Source of the DNA: Terriglobales bacterium
GTDB taxonomy: Bacteria > Acidobacteriota > Terriglobia > Terriglobales > Acidobacteriaceae
Assembly (NCBI GenBank): GCA_015655195.1
Contig: JAATFM010000068.1
Location: 1 to 36,902, forward strand
Reading direction: 5' to 3'
Length of the DNA stretch: 36,902 nucleotides
Below are positions 1 to 9,590 of this stretch, one piece after another. The first letter of the stretch is position 1, and the number at the start of each line of letters is the position of its first letter. The notes under the pieces are model-generated. The model did no database searches. It saw only the letters and a program-made list of their open reading frames with translations, and was not told the origin of the DNA. The translations under genes and the position numbers were made by a program.

Positions 1-2
1 TG

Positions 3-1292
3 CTTGGAAGCATGAATCCCGAGGAGGGCCTGCTGCGCCCGCAATTGCTCGACCGCTTTGCGCTGTCGGTGGATATTGCCGCGCCCCTCGATCCGGCAGA
101 GCGCCAGCAGATTGTCGAGCGCAGAATCGCCTTCGAGCGCGCCCCCGCTCAGTTTGCAGAGGAATGGTTGAAGGATCAACAGGCGCTGCGAGAGAAGATA
201 CGCACGGGCAGGGAACTCGTCCGTGCGATCGTTTGCTCCAGCGAGATACTTGCGCAGATCGGAACAGCCATCTGCGCTGCGGGCGTGCGCTCACTGCGGG
301 CGGATTTGGCGGCAGTGCGCGCCAGTGTTGCCTGTGCGGCCCTGATGGGCGATGCCGCCGTACAACCGCATCACGTGGATGCCGTGCTCCCGCTGGTGCT
401 CAATCACAGGGCGCGGAGTGGCGGGCACTCGGCCCCGCCGCCGCCGTCTTCCTCACACCAGCCGCAGACCTCTACTCCCTCAAAGCAGAGCGCACAGGAA
501 GCGATGGAGCGCATCTTCGCTCCGCGGGAGATAGCCGCCCCTGCGATCAATGCCTCTCGGAATGACAATGCAGCTCGCGGCAACAGCCATGCGGTGCTTG
601 CGGATCATCCAGGACCGATTGTAGGTGCGCGCCGAACGGAGAATCCGAAAGAGATCGACCTTCGTGCAACCTTGAATCACGCACTCGTTGGGACCGGAAG
701 CATTCACCCGCGATTGTCGGATCTGCACGAAAAAGTGCGAGAGCCCAAATCCGGCGTGAGGTATCTATTCGTCATCGATTCGAGCGGGTCCCATGCGGCA
801 CAGGAAAAGATGCGGCTCGTAAAAGGTGCGGCACTCGGCTTGCTCCACCGGTCGTTCCGAAAGGACGATGAAGTAGCGCTCATTGCCTTTCGCGGAACCG
901 GCGCACAGGTATTGCTCGAACCCTCCCGCATGATGCAGGATGCGACGACCGCACTCGCATATCTCCCCACCGGCGGACGAACTCCGCTGGCACATGCGCT
1001 CGATCTGTCGAAAACGTATCTCACTCCCTCAACGCTTCTGATCCTGTTGACTGACGGCCGGGCAAATGTTCCGCTCCATAGCGGAGATCCGTGGCAGGAA
1101 GCCTTGGAGGTCGCTACACAACTGCATTGCCGCATTCTTGTGATCGATACCGAGAACACGGTCCAACAGCTCGGCCGTGCACGCGAACTGGCACGCGCGC
1201 TGAGAGCAACCCTGGTTAGTCTGGCTGATGTCGAAAACTCCGCCGAACTTCAGATCGCATTTCCATCTGCCCACATCGAGGGGCAGTCCTGA
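3..1292 (+). CDS. Mg-chelatase-like AAA/VWA protein (ChlI/ChlD type), 5' end missing
   Basis: The reading frame is open at the left edge, so the true start lies outside the window; residue numbers here count from the first visible Met (position 12). The first residues, MNPEEGLLRPQLLDRFALSV, match the sensor segment of the AAA+ ATPase of Mg-chelatase I subunits. Most of the ATPase core, including Walker A, is therefore upstream. A Pro/Ser-rich linker (about 140-160) follows, then a von Willebrand A domain with a MIDAS motif DSSGS (256-260) and TDG (347-349). This I+D fusion architecture belongs to chelatase motor proteins that insert Mg or Co into tetrapyrroles, and also to general VWA-AAA pairs. 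A bacteriochlorophyll role cannot be argued from this fragment; cobalt chelation or an unknown remodelling role is equally possible. The gene converges on the porin gene downstream. Confidence 0.85.
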   Translation, partial: LGSMNPEEGLLRPQLLDRFALSVDIAAPLDPAERQQIVERRIAFERAPAQFAEEWLKDQQALREKIRTGRELVRAIVCSSEILAQIGTAICAAGVRSLRADLAAVRASVACAALMGDAAVQPHHVDAVLPLVLNHRARSGGHSAPPPPSSSHQPQTSTPSKQSAQEAMERIFAPREIAAPAINASRNDNAARGNSHAVLADHPGPIVGARRTENPKEIDLRATLNHALVGTGSIHPRLSDLHEKVREPKSGVRYLFVIDSSGSHAAQEKMRLVKGAALGLLHRSFRKDDEVALIAFRGTGAQVLLEPSRMMQDATTALAYLPTGGRTPLAHALDLSKTYLTPSTLLILLTDGRANVPLHSGDPWQEALEVATQLHCRILVIDTENTVQQLGRARELARALRATLVSLADVENSAELQIAFPSAHIEGQS

Positions 1293-1358
1293 ACGGAAGC
1301 TGATAAGTTCCATATAAGCGGACAGTGATATGCCGCAAATTCGCAAGGCTCATACACC

Positions 1359-1394
1359 AAAAAGCAGCAGGGCAGCCCGAGAGGGCTGCCCTGC
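1359..1394 (-). terminator. Rho-independent terminator of the porin gene
   Basis: A perfect 12-bp GC-rich stem (1367-1378 with 1383-1394) closes a four-base loop. Read on the minus strand it is followed after 3 nt by a run of five T (1359-1363). It lies 24 bp beyond the porin stop codon and also sits between the two convergent genes. Confidence 0.85.
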
Positions 1395-1418
1395 GTGGTT
1401 TGCCGCATTTGCGGCGGT

Positions 1419-3233
1419 TTACGGGAGGTAGTAGCGGAAGGAGGTCCAGAGGCCCTGTTCGATGGCCTTCGGAGCGTAGCCGGTCTGATTCTGCCAGATT
1501 TGGAGAGTCGTGTAGCTGTACTGGATACCCTGGCGCAGACGGCCCTTGGGGCCACGGTAAAAGTCATACCAGTAGCCGACAGTGCCTTCCTGCACGTCGC
1601 GGGCGTTGCCGGTGCAGGTGCTGGAGGTTGCTCCCGCGATACCGGGGACTGTCACGGTGAAGCTCTCCGCGCAATTGGTGTTGACTTCGCTGCCGGGGTA
1701 GCCGTAGCCGCTGGCTACGGGCGTAGCTGCGTTGGTGTAGTAGGTCACCTTGCCGATGTAGTCGCCGCCATAGTTGGCATAGACCAACAGGCGCGGACCA
1801 GCGTGCACTTCTACCGTGCCGAGGGCCGAAAGGGCCTTCAGAGGCTCAAAGGTGCCATCCGGCTTCACGGTCACGTCGGCGATGGTCGAGTCGCCATACC
1901 GGCCCGTACCAGTACCCCAGAGGCCTTTCACACCGAGGTCAACGATGTGCTTGACGGGGACGCGGACGCTAGCGCCAATACCGCCGCCCCACACTGTGTT
2001 GTTCGTGGCCGTATTCGCATTGCTATCGTAGACGCGGTCACGGAAGGAGCGGGCGATGCCGAAGACTTCATAGTGGCCAAGGCCCGGATCGAAGGCGGCC
2101 TTGACGATGAAGTCCGGCGTGGCATTGGCATCGTACTGCGTCGCTTGGCCTATTCCGCCACTGGTAGAGTAAGTGCCGCCAGTGTTGGTCAGACCGGAGC
2201 CGGAGCCGACGTTGGCATAAACGTACGAGATGCCGGCATTCAGCTTGCCGCCGCCGCCCGGCTTGAGGGTTTGCGGATTCTCGATCGCGATGCCCGCCGC
2301 AAATTTGTCACTGAAGGACTTGGTGACGCGGAAGCCGTACTGACGGGTCCAGACGAAGCCCGGGTTATAGTTCGGGTCGATGGTCTGCGGCGTCATGATG
2401 TCGCCGGAGAGGTTCGAGAGCCCCTTGGCGTCTTCCGTAGCCAGTGACCAGAGCTGGCCGCCGGTGAAGGCCCAGCCATTGTTCAGGGCAGCCTGACCCC
2501 AGATGATGCGCTGGCGGAGCACATAGCTGTTGGACTGGTTGTTGTTCGAGGTAATGCCGGTGCCGAGCCAGTCAGCTTCCCAGTAGCCCTTCATCGTGCC
2601 CCAGTTGGTCTTGCCTTCCGCGAGCAGCGAAATGCGCGACTGACGGCTGGTGGCGTAGAACTCGCTCATGTGATATTGCTGAGCCGACGGGTTGGGGAGC
2701 GCGGTGAACGGCGTGGGAATGTCCGCGCCGGTGGAGTGCGCGCGCCACACAGTTTCAGCCGCCACGAAGCCGCCGGGCGTAAGGGTGATGCCCTTGTAGT
2801 GCAGAACGTTCGGGCTTTCGATGGACTGCTTGATCTTGGTGGTTTCGTCGGAAACCGTGGTGGCCAGCGATGCCTGGTTGGCCTTGAGGTCATTGACCGT
2901 GGTCTGGAGCGAGCCGACCGCGGCCGCGTTATCCGACGCGCTGGCGGACGCATCCGCTGCCGCCTTTGCCGCTGCTGCCTGGGCGTCGGCAGCCTGCTGC
3001 TGCGCTTGGCGAAGCTGCGCGTCCTTGGCGGCCAGATCGGACTTCAGCGAGTCGATCTGCCCTTGCAGGTCGTGGCGCAGGCCGTCAATCTGGTCCTGCA
3101 CGGACGGGCCTGCGGGTTCGGCTTTCTTTGTTTTGTGTTTTTGGGGCGGCGTTGCATCGCTAGCCCAGGCGCACGAGCCAGCTATGCTCGCTGCCAGGAT
3201 CACCGCGGCAACCTTGTTGAGATTCAGGTTCAT
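1419..3233 (-). CDS. Outer-membrane porin with N-terminal coiled coil (DcaP-like)
   Basis: The protein has 604 residues. The start at 3233 is chosen because it gives a signal peptide (MNLNLNKVAAVILAASIAGS, then an Ala-rich stretch) and has an AAGAGAGG ribosome site just upstream; longer in-frame starts add an unlikely leader. Residues about 38-125 are a heptad-like coiled coil rich in Gln, Ala, Asp and Lys. The rest alternates short aromatic and polar strands with Gly/Asn-rich turns, as in a beta barrel, ending in RYYLP. The plan of coiled coil plus barrel, and the segment SRQSRISLLAEGKTNWG, resemble DcaP-type trimeric porins that pass small anionic solutes; the exact family is inferred. A weak promoter candidate on the minus strand is TTAACA (3450-3455) with TCTATT (3426-3431), 18 bp apart. 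The gene is followed by its own terminator. Confidence 0.75.
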   Translation of the reverse strand: MNLNLNKVAAVILAASIAGSCAWASDATPPQKHKTKKAEPAGPSVQDQIDGLRHDLQGQIDSLKSDLAAKDAQLRQAQQQAADAQAAAAKAAADASASASDNAAAVGSLQTTVNDLKANQASLATTVSDETTKIKQSIESPNVLHYKGITLTPGGFVAAETVWRAHSTGADIPTPFTALPNPSAQQYHMSEFYATSRQSRISLLAEGKTNWGTMKGYWEADWLGTGITSNNNQSNSYVLRQRIIWGQAALNNGWAFTGGQLWSLATEDAKGLSNLSGDIMTPQTIDPNYNPGFVWTRQYGFRVTKSFSDKFAAGIAIENPQTLKPGGGGKLNAGISYVYANVGSGSGLTNTGGTYSTSGGIGQATQYDANATPDFIVKAAFDPGLGHYEVFGIARSFRDRVYDSNANTATNNTVWGGGIGASVRVPVKHIVDLGVKGLWGTGTGRYGDSTIADVTVKPDGTFEPLKALSALGTVEVHAGPRLLVYANYGGDYIGKVTYYTNAATPVASGYGYPGSEVNTNCAESFTVTVPGIAGATSSTCTGNARDVQEGTVGYWYDFYRGPKGRLRQGIQYSYTTLQIWQNQTGYAPKAIEQGLWTSFRYYLP

Positions 3234-3476
3234 TTGGCCTCTCTTTTCATCGGAAAGCTTTTGTTCGTTGCAAATACCCGCCAGGTTCGCGCCCGGCGGA
3301 AGGCACAGGTTCAGATATGGGAAAGCGCCGCAAAAGGCAGTGCCGTCCCAAGGACTTCCGAGTTCAAGCTTGGCAGGACAAGATGAATATATGACGAATT
3401 TACAGGTATTTAACAGTGGTAACACAATAGAAATGAAGGATTTACCGTGTGTTAATCTTTGCGTCGCGCCGGCGGG

Positions 3477-6317
3477 TTATCTTATTGTGCCGGCGCTGAG
3501 CAGGTTGGCGAGCAGTCGATAGGAGCCGGGCACGAGTTCCGGCAACTGGCGATAAAGCGCGTAGGCCGCATAAATATAGGTTCCTTTACCCACGGCGGGA
3601 TTCCCACGCAGAACCAGCAGGCCGCCGCGCTGCGGGTCCTGGCCCGCGTCGGCGGTTTCGGTAAGCGCCGTGTAGGCGGGGTCCCAGGAATCGAGGAAAG
3701 AGTGGCCGCGCTCCTCGGCCCAGCCGTCAAAATCGGCTGTGGTGATTTTGTTCGGCCAGCTCAACAGCGGGTCGGATGCAGCTAGCAGCTTGACCGGCGC
3801 AGCTTCATCCACGACGCGCTCGGAGTAGCGCCCCATCGAGAGCGGCATCGGCGCGGGGAAGCCGGCGCTCTGGTACTGCACAATGAGTGTTCCGCCGGCG
3901 CGGACAAAGGCGTCGAGGCGCGGCTGGCTGGCGGCCAGCTCAGGGCGCGTGGAGTAGGCGCGGATACCAATAACAATGACGTTATATATGGAGAGATCGC
4001 TGGAGGCTAGCTCGTCGGGCGAGAGCAGGTGTGGCGTAACGCCCATCGCTTCGATAGCCTCGGGAACAAGGTCACCCGCTCCCATCACGTAGCCAATGCG
4101 GAGGCCGGGCGCGAGCTTCACATCGATTTTGCGCGTTTTGATCTTAGCGGCTTTATAGAGGTTGTAGGGACGCAGGCCGGGGTAGCCGATGCTGCGCCAT
4201 CCGCTGGTATAAGTGGCGCTGCCGGAGCGCACCTCGGCCTGCACGCCATAGGCGCCGGTTGCGACGCCATCGGGCGTTACGGAGAAAAGAATCGCTTCGG
4301 TGTCCCCGGCGGATTTGCGGGCAAAGTGCGCTTCCGAGGGCTGCGAGCGCCAGCCGGCGGGGAGGTTCAGCGAAACCGTACCTTCCGCTGCGGCTTGCGT
4401 GTGAACGACGACTTTGACAGGCAGCGCGCTGCCGTCAAGCGGCAGGATGCGGGCCTCCGGCGTCATGCTGACGCCGATGGCGGGCGTTACGACGAGCGGC
4501 TCGTAGACGCCGCCCTCGCCGGGAACGTGCTGGAGGGTCTGAACGACCGCGCTGAGCCGAATCGGCACGCCGTCGAAGGTATATTCCACCCGCGCTTCGA
4601 GCGACCACGGAGCAAAGGAGCGCCCGCGCCATGCGGGATTGCTGACATCGTAATACGGCTGCTCGATGGAGGGCCGGGTGAAGTACGGCTCCGTCGGCTT
4701 GGCATCCGCAGCAACCTTCACTCGAAAATTGCTATCGGGAATCGCCTTGGCCGGAGCCGCCACGACCGAAATCTCGCCAGCCGGGCTCTCCAGCTCGGTT
4801 TTCGTCAAAGCTGCCTCTGCCGCGGCATGAGTTGCATGAACTCGCACGCGGAACTCTTCGCCAGGCGAGACGCTGGCCGGAGTTTCGTCGGCGGAATCGC
4901 CGCGTCTTCCGCCGCCTTCTCCCGCGGTTGTGTTGGTGCGGAAGGCCGTCAAATCAAGCCCAAGCAATTCGGCCAGCGCGGCCTGAAAATCGTCGATCTT
5001 GTAGTCGAGTTCGAGTGGCAGGCCAGCTTTTACCTCCGCACCGAATTCGTTGGAAGCGGCAACACGTTCGCGCAGCGCGAGTGTCTGCTTGTAGGACGGC
5101 ACGAGTGCGTGGGCGAAACCAGAATTGCTTTGGCCGGCACGGTGCGCTTCGGCCTGGCCTATGGAAAGCTCAATGGCGCTTAAAGTGTTTGCGAGATCGG
5201 CTGGGGCTTTTGTTCCGGCAAGGTACGCAAGGCCGTTTACGTGGGTCGGGATGGCAACGCGGTCGTTCCAGAAAAGGCTGTCATTGGAGGTATGTGCGGA
5301 TTTGTTAGCGGCGAAGGCGGGAGCGACGGCCCAAAGATGATAGCTCGTTGAGGCCGGACCGCTCAGCGCGGGATTTCCGCCGCCATATTGCGACTTCTGC
5401 AGGCTCCATCCCTCGCGGGCAATCTCGACCGGGCTGCGGCCAAGGACAGGATCGCGGTCGCCAACAGAAATTGTCACATCGTCCGAGGGCGCGGCGGAGG
5501 TTGTTTCGCCGGTGATGTAGTTTGTGAAGCGCGCCGGGGCCCACTTGCCGGTAGCGTAGTCGAAGATGCCTTTCTCCGTGATCGACGCGAAGGGAACCAT
5601 GCCGTACACGGCGAGCGGCTGCCAGGGCTCAATGCCGTCCTTCAACTGGTCGGGAAAGACCTTCGGGTCGCCTGCGGCCTTGAAAACCTCCTGCGCGATC
5701 TCGCCGGAGACCTGGTGCTGTCCGTGGCCGTCGCTCACCGCGCCGATGAACGTGGCGACAATGACCTGCGGCCTCATGCGGCGCACCGCAAGCACGGCAT
5801 CGTAGAGAACGCGGTCGTGCTGCCAGCGCGCGAAGGATTCTTCCTGCGTCTTCGAGAAGCCGAAGTCAGCCTGCGTGCCCCACATCTGCGTCACGCCATA
5901 ATAGCGGTCTGCGGCAAGCAATTCATTGGTGCGGATGAGGCCGAGCGCATCGTAGGTCTCGGCTCCCATCGCGTTCTGTCCGCCCTCGCCGCGTGTGAGT
6001 GTGTAAAGGATGGTGCGAACGCCCTGCACGCGGCTGAGGTAAGTGAGTAGCGGGCCGTCCTCGTCGTCGGGGTGGGCCACAATCATCATCACGCTGGCAG
6101 TGGTGTTGAGCCGACGCAGGGATTCTTCGAGCGCCGCCGCGCCGCGGTCCTCGCCGAGTGGGAGCGGCATGGAGCCGGCCTCGTGCGGCGCGATGGCAGC
6201 AGGATCAGGCGACTGCGCGCAAAGCGCAGCCGAGCCGAAAAGGACCAAAGCCGTAGACAAACCGATTGCGCCAGCCCACACGCCGACACGCCGCACCGAA
6301 GCGCCAAACGCTCTCAT
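3477..6317 (-). CDS. Secreted PIG-L (LmbE) family deacetylase, multidomain
   Basis: From the Met at 6317 the protein has 946 residues; Mets at 6329 and 6407 are alternatives, and none has a clear ribosome site. The N-terminus is a signal peptide (hydrophobic about 11-34, ending ALCAQ). The PIG-L domain follows, with the zinc motif AHPDDE at 81-86 and HGQH at 198-201. This family hydrolyses N-acetyl groups of amino sugars such as N-acetylglucosaminyl compounds. A middle region (about 580-720) looks like beta-sandwich NEW3-type modules. The last about 200 residues resemble a class-I glutamine-amidotransferase-like fold (LRIGYVMGAGDLVPEAIEAM, then VIVIGIRAY). Usual PIG-L enzymes have about 230-300 residues, so this is a large periplasmic version. 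Substrate unknown; a glycan or glycoconjugate is inferred from secretion. Divergent from the permease gene. Confidence 0.85.
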   Translation of the reverse strand: MRAFGASVRRVGVWAGAIGLSTALVLFGSAALCAQSPDPAAIAPHEAGSMPLPLGEDRGAAALEESLRRLNTTASVMMIVAHPDDEDGPLLTYLSRVQGVRTILYTLTRGEGGQNAMGAETYDALGLIRTNELLAADRYYGVTQMWGTQADFGFSKTQEESFARWQHDRVLYDAVLAVRRMRPQVIVATFIGAVSDGHGQHQVSGEIAQEVFKAAGDPKVFPDQLKDGIEPWQPLAVYGMVPFASITEKGIFDYATGKWAPARFTNYITGETTSAAPSDDVTISVGDRDPVLGRSPVEIAREGWSLQKSQYGGGNPALSGPASTSYHLWAVAPAFAANKSAHTSNDSLFWNDRVAIPTHVNGLAYLAGTKAPADLANTLSAIELSIGQAEAHRAGQSNSGFAHALVPSYKQTLALRERVAASNEFGAEVKAGLPLELDYKIDDFQAALAELLGLDLTAFRTNTTAGEGGGRRGDSADETPASVSPGEEFRVRVHATHAAAEAALTKTELESPAGEISVVAAPAKAIPDSNFRVKVAADAKPTEPYFTRPSIEQPYYDVSNPAWRGRSFAPWSLEARVEYTFDGVPIRLSAVVQTLQHVPGEGGVYEPLVVTPAIGVSMTPEARILPLDGSALPVKVVVHTQAAAEGTVSLNLPAGWRSQPSEAHFARKSAGDTEAILFSVTPDGVATGAYGVQAEVRSGSATYTSGWRSIGYPGLRPYNLYKAAKIKTRKIDVKLAPGLRIGYVMGAGDLVPEAIEAMGVTPHLLSPDELASSDLSIYNVIVIGIRAYSTRPELAASQPRLDAFVRAGGTLIVQYQSAGFPAPMPLSMGRYSERVVDEAAPVKLLAASDPLLSWPNKITTADFDGWAEERGHSFLDSWDPAYTALTETADAGQDPQRGGLLVLRGNPAVGKGTYIYAAYALYRQLPELVPGSYRLLANLLSAGTIR

Positions 6318-6376
6318 CAAAAGGAACATACGTGCCGTCAGTGTACAATCCGCCAGAGCAACACAGGAACCTCGCT

Positions 6377-7855
6377 TTGACCCGACTCGAATCCTCTCCT
6401 TCGCCATCCACGAACACGAGCAGCACCGCGCAGGTCGCCAGCGCGCATAGCGCCGGTGACACTTCAGGTCTGGAAAAGCGCATCGGCCTCCGCTCGGCCG
6501 TCCTCTTCAACATGCTGGAGATGATCGGCGTAGGGCCGTTCATCACGCTGCCTCTGGTGATCGCCGCGGCCGGCTTCCGGCTTTCGGTATGGGCGTGGCT
6601 GCTGGGCGCGGCGATTGCGGTCTGCGACGGCCTCGTATGGGCTGAACTGGGCGCGGCCTTTCCGCGGGCCGGCGGCTCGTATGCCTTTCTGCGCGAAATC
6701 TACGGCGCGGAGCGGGCAGGCAACTGGCTGAGTTTTCTCTATGTCTGGCAGTTGAGCTTTTCGGCGCCGCTGTCGATTGCTTCGGGCTGCATCGGCCTTG
6801 CCGGATTTCTTGGATGGTTCTGGCCGGGAATCAACTCGGCTCCATTCGCGGTCCTGCCGCAACTGCATTACGCGAGCCTTGCCGCCGCCGGAGCTTGCCT
6901 GCTGGTAACGGCGCTGCTTTATCGCAATCTCTCCGCCGTGACGCGCCTCGCGTGGGTGCTTTTTACCGGCGTAATGGCCGCGATTGCGGGCGTAATCGTC
7001 TCGGGCTTCGCACACGCCTCCGCTACGGGATGGCATCTACCGGCCTCGCCTGCGCAATCCGTTGCGTTGACGCTTGGTGGTCTTGCGCAGGCTACTCTGA
7101 TTGCCACCTACGACTACTGGGGCTACTACAACATCACGTTTCTCGGCAGCGAGGTGCGGCAGCCGGAGCGCACGATTCCGCGCGCCATTCTGCTCTCGGT
7201 GGTCCTTGTCTCCGCCATGTATGTGGCAATGAACCTGGCCGCGCTGCCTGCGGTGCGTGACAGCGCGAAAGCTGCGGCGGGTGCAGCCTCTCATCTGGAA
7301 CTCGTCGCGGAAATCGCGCGCTCGTCCTTCGGCCGCTGGGCCGGCGCGCTCATGGCTGCGCTGGTAGTGTGGACAGCCTTTTCCTCGGTCTTTTCGTTGC
7401 TGCTCGGCTACTCGCGCGTGCCGTATGCCGCGGCGCGGGAAGGGAACTACTTCCGCTTTCTCGCCGCCGTCCATCCGAAACACCATATCCCGCACCGCTC
7501 GCTCGTGGCGCTCGGCGTAGTGGCCGCACTCTTCTGTTTTTTCTCGCTCCAGCAGGTCATTACGATGCTCGTCGTCACGCGCATACTGCTGCAATTCTTC
7601 CTGCAGCAGGCGGGCGTGATCTGGCTGCGAATCAAGCAGCCGGAGCTTGCGCGGCCCTTTCGCATTCCGCTCTATCCGCTCCCTCCGCTCATCGGCATGG
7701 CGGGCTTTGTCTTCATCCTCGCGAATCGCGTAAATGCGCTGGGCGGTATGGCGGTTGCCGCCGGAATCGGAATCTCCGGCTCTCTGATCTACTTTGTGCG
7801 AGCGCGTGCGCTGCGGCAATGGCCGTTCCGCGCCGACACGGGAACCAGTTCGTAA
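6377..7855 (+). CDS. APC-superfamily amino acid permease
   Basis: This is an inner-membrane transporter with about 12 hydrophobic helices. The segment NMLEMIGVGPFITLPLVIAA is the first helix with the Gly-rich substrate-binding break typical of APC amino acid/polyamine transporters. Helices continue to the C-terminal YFVRARALRQW. I prefer a TTG start at 6377 because AGGA at 6365-6368 lies 8 nt upstream, giving 492 residues with a Ser/Thr-rich cytoplasmic N-terminus; in-frame GTG codons at 6332 and 6341 are alternatives. A TACAAT hexamer at 6344-6349 could be the -10 element, but no good -35 is visible. The substrate cannot be read from sequence. The gene is divergent from the PIG-L deacetylase and 70 bp upstream of msrP, which may be read partly from the same transcript. 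Confidence 0.85.
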   Translation: MTRLESSPSPSTNTSSTAQVASAHSAGDTSGLEKRIGLRSAVLFNMLEMIGVGPFITLPLVIAAAGFRLSVWAWLLGAAIAVCDGLVWAELGAAFPRAGGSYAFLREIYGAERAGNWLSFLYVWQLSFSAPLSIASGCIGLAGFLGWFWPGINSAPFAVLPQLHYASLAAAGACLLVTALLYRNLSAVTRLAWVLFTGVMAAIAGVIVSGFAHASATGWHLPASPAQSVALTLGGLAQATLIATYDYWGYYNITFLGSEVRQPERTIPRAILLSVVLVSAMYVAMNLAALPAVRDSAKAAAGAASHLELVAEIARSSFGRWAGALMAALVVWTAFSSVFSLLLGYSRVPYAAAREGNYFRFLAAVHPKHHIPHRSLVALGVVAALFCFFSLQQVITMLVVTRILLQFFLQQAGVIWLRIKQPELARPFRIPLYPLPPLIGMAGFVFILANRVNALGGMAVAAGIGISGSLIYFVRARALRQWPFRADTGTSS

Positions 7856-7925
7856 CGTCTGCGGAGGCCAATTTTCAGCAGGACAGAACCAGCCCGCAGG
7901 TGTCTAATAATCGCTGAGGTCATCC

Positions 7926-8897
7926 ATGCTCATCCTGAAGCCATCGGACATTCCCTCGTCTGCCATTACGCCCAGGGAGCAGTACCTGGACCGGCGGCGG
8001 TTTCTGCGCGGCGCGGTTGCCGTGGGCGCGGCGGCGCTGGGAGCGGAGCGCATCGCGCAGATTGTCTCACCCACGAGCGGAGTTTTTGCCGGAACCAGGC
8101 TCCAGACCGTGAAGAGCCCGCTGACAACCACCGGCGAAGACCTGACGAGCTACCAGTATGTGACCAGCTACAACAATTACTACGAGTTCGGCGTGGACAA
8201 GAGCGAGCCCGCAAAGAACGCAGGCCGGCTGCCTGTGCGCCCGTGGACGGTGCGTGTAGAAGGGCTGGTGAAAACGCCAAAGACCTTCGACATCGACGCG
8301 CTCTTAAAGCTGCACCCGCTCGAAGACCGCATCTACCGGCACCGCTGCGTCGAGGCATGGAGCATGGTGGTTCTGTGGGTGGGTTACTCGCTGTCGGAGT
8401 TCATCAAGCAATGCGACCCCCTTTCGACGGCGAAATTCGTGCAGTTTCTCTCCTACTACGACAAAAAAGTCGAGCCGTGGGCAGGCGATTCGGCGATCTC
8501 GTGGCCTTACTCCGAGGGGCTGCGAATGGACGAAGCCATGAATCCTCTTACGCTGCTGACCTTTGGGATGTACGGCGAGACGCTGCCGAACCAGAACGGC
8601 GCGCCGGTGCGCGTCGTGGTGCCGTGGAAGTACGGCTTCAAGTCCGCGAAGTCGATTGTGACAGTGCGCTTTGTGGCCAAGGAGCCGCATACCACGTGGA
8701 ACGACCAGAACGAGCAGGAATACGGCTTTTACTCGAACGTAAACCCGAACGTGGACCATCCGCGCTGGAGCCAGAAGACCGAGCGGCGCATCGGGCTGCC
8801 GTTCTACGCGCAGCGCAAAACCACGCTGATGTTTAACGGCTACGGCGACCAGGTGGCCTCGCTCTACAAGGGCATGGACCTGCGCCGATATTACTGA
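7926..8897 (+). CDS. msrP: Protein-methionine-sulfoxide reductase, molybdopterin catalytic subunit MsrP
   Basis: MsrP (formerly YedY) reduces oxidised methionines in periplasmic proteins using a molybdopterin cofactor. At 323 residues it is close to the family's usual length. The Tat signal carries RRRFLRG at 23-29 followed by an Ala-rich hydrophobic stretch, so the folded, cofactor-loaded enzyme would be exported. The molybdenum-ligating Cys is Cys141 in HRCVEAWSMVV, the conserved family motif. The sulfite-oxidase fold continues with VPWKYGFKSAKSI. A GAGG ribosome site lies 6 nt before the ATG. The partner msrQ follows after 70 bp. Together they would draw electrons from the membrane for repair of envelope proteins after oxidative or chlorine stress. 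No regulator of the HprRS type is visible nearby. Confidence 0.95.
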   Translation: MLILKPSDIPSSAITPREQYLDRRRFLRGAVAVGAAALGAERIAQIVSPTSGVFAGTRLQTVKSPLTTTGEDLTSYQYVTSYNNYYEFGVDKSEPAKNAGRLPVRPWTVRVEGLVKTPKTFDIDALLKLHPLEDRIYRHRCVEAWSMVVLWVGYSLSEFIKQCDPLSTAKFVQFLSYYDKKVEPWAGDSAISWPYSEGLRMDEAMNPLTLLTFGMYGETLPNQNGAPVRVVVPWKYGFKSAKSIVTVRFVAKEPHTTWNDQNEQEYGFYSNVNPNVDHPRWSQKTERRIGLPFYAQRKTTLMFNGYGDQVASLYKGMDLRRYY

Positions 8898-8967
8898 GGC
8901 GCGATTTGCGAAACACGCAGACCGTTCCACCGACCGCTGACTTGCTAACTCGCCGACCTGCTAAAGA

Positions 8968-9588
8968 ATGAGACGCTCGACCCTGATTCTGCTCAAAACG
9001 TTGACTTGGATCGCCTGCCTGTGGCCGCTGGCGCTGCTGGTCTACGGAGCGTTGACGCCGGAGGGCCTCGGCGCAGACCCCTCGGCGCGAATAGCGCTCT
9101 CGACCGGCTACACAACGCTCGTGCTGCTGGCCCTGACGCTTGCCGTAACGCCCGTGCGAAGGCTTTCTGCGAAGCTTGCGTGGCTTGCGCGCTTCCGGCG
9201 TCTGCTGGGCCTCTTCGCCTTCTTTTACGCCACGATTCATATGTTGGCGTACGTCGCGCTCTACTCGGGTTTCGACGTGCACACAATGCTCGACGACATT
9301 GCCAAGCGCAGATTTATTATGGCTGGTGCGGCGGCATGGCTGCTTCTGCTTCCTCTCGCGCTGACCTCGACGACCTGGGCAATCCGCAAGCTGGGCGGCA
9401 GGCGCTGGAACCTGCTACACAAGCTCATTTATATTGCCGCAATTTGCGGCGTCGTGCATTTCTGGTGGCAGGTAAAGACAGGCGTGCTGACTCCGCTGCC
9501 GCTCACGGCAATCATTGCGCTCCTGCTGCTGGCGCGCGTTGCCTATGCACTATGGAAGCCGCAAAAGAAGAAGCCCGTCACAGCCTGA
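8968..9588 (+). CDS. msrQ: MsrQ, haem b membrane subunit of the MsrPQ system
   Basis: MsrQ (formerly YedZ) is an inner-membrane cytochrome that passes electrons from the respiratory chain or a flavin reductase to MsrP. The 206-residue protein has about six hydrophobic helices in the ferric-reductase-like arrangement. Conserved His residues sit in YATIHMLAY, LLHKLIYIA and VVHFWWQVK, the positions where the family binds haem. The loop TPVRRL after the second helix is also typical. The stop codon lies only 2 nt from the stop of convergent rnhB, and no terminator hairpin separates them. The 70-bp gap to msrP contains no terminator, so the two are probably co-transcribed. The ribosome site is weak (AAAGA next to the ATG). 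Confidence 0.93.
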   Translation: MRRSTLILLKTLTWIACLWPLALLVYGALTPEGLGADPSARIALSTGYTTLVLLALTLAVTPVRRLSAKLAWLARFRRLLGLFAFFYATIHMLAYVALYSGFDVHTMLDDIAKRRFIMAGAAAWLLLLPLALTSTTWAIRKLGGRRWNLLHKLIYIAAICGVVHFWWQVKTGVLTPLPLTAIIALLLLARVAYALWKPQKKKPVTA

Positions 9589-9590
9589 GC

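Noticed and set aside
1395..2447. Plus-strand frame of 350 codons opposite the porin
   Set aside because: Antisense shadow of the porin barrel; Gly/Val/Arg-rich with no family features.
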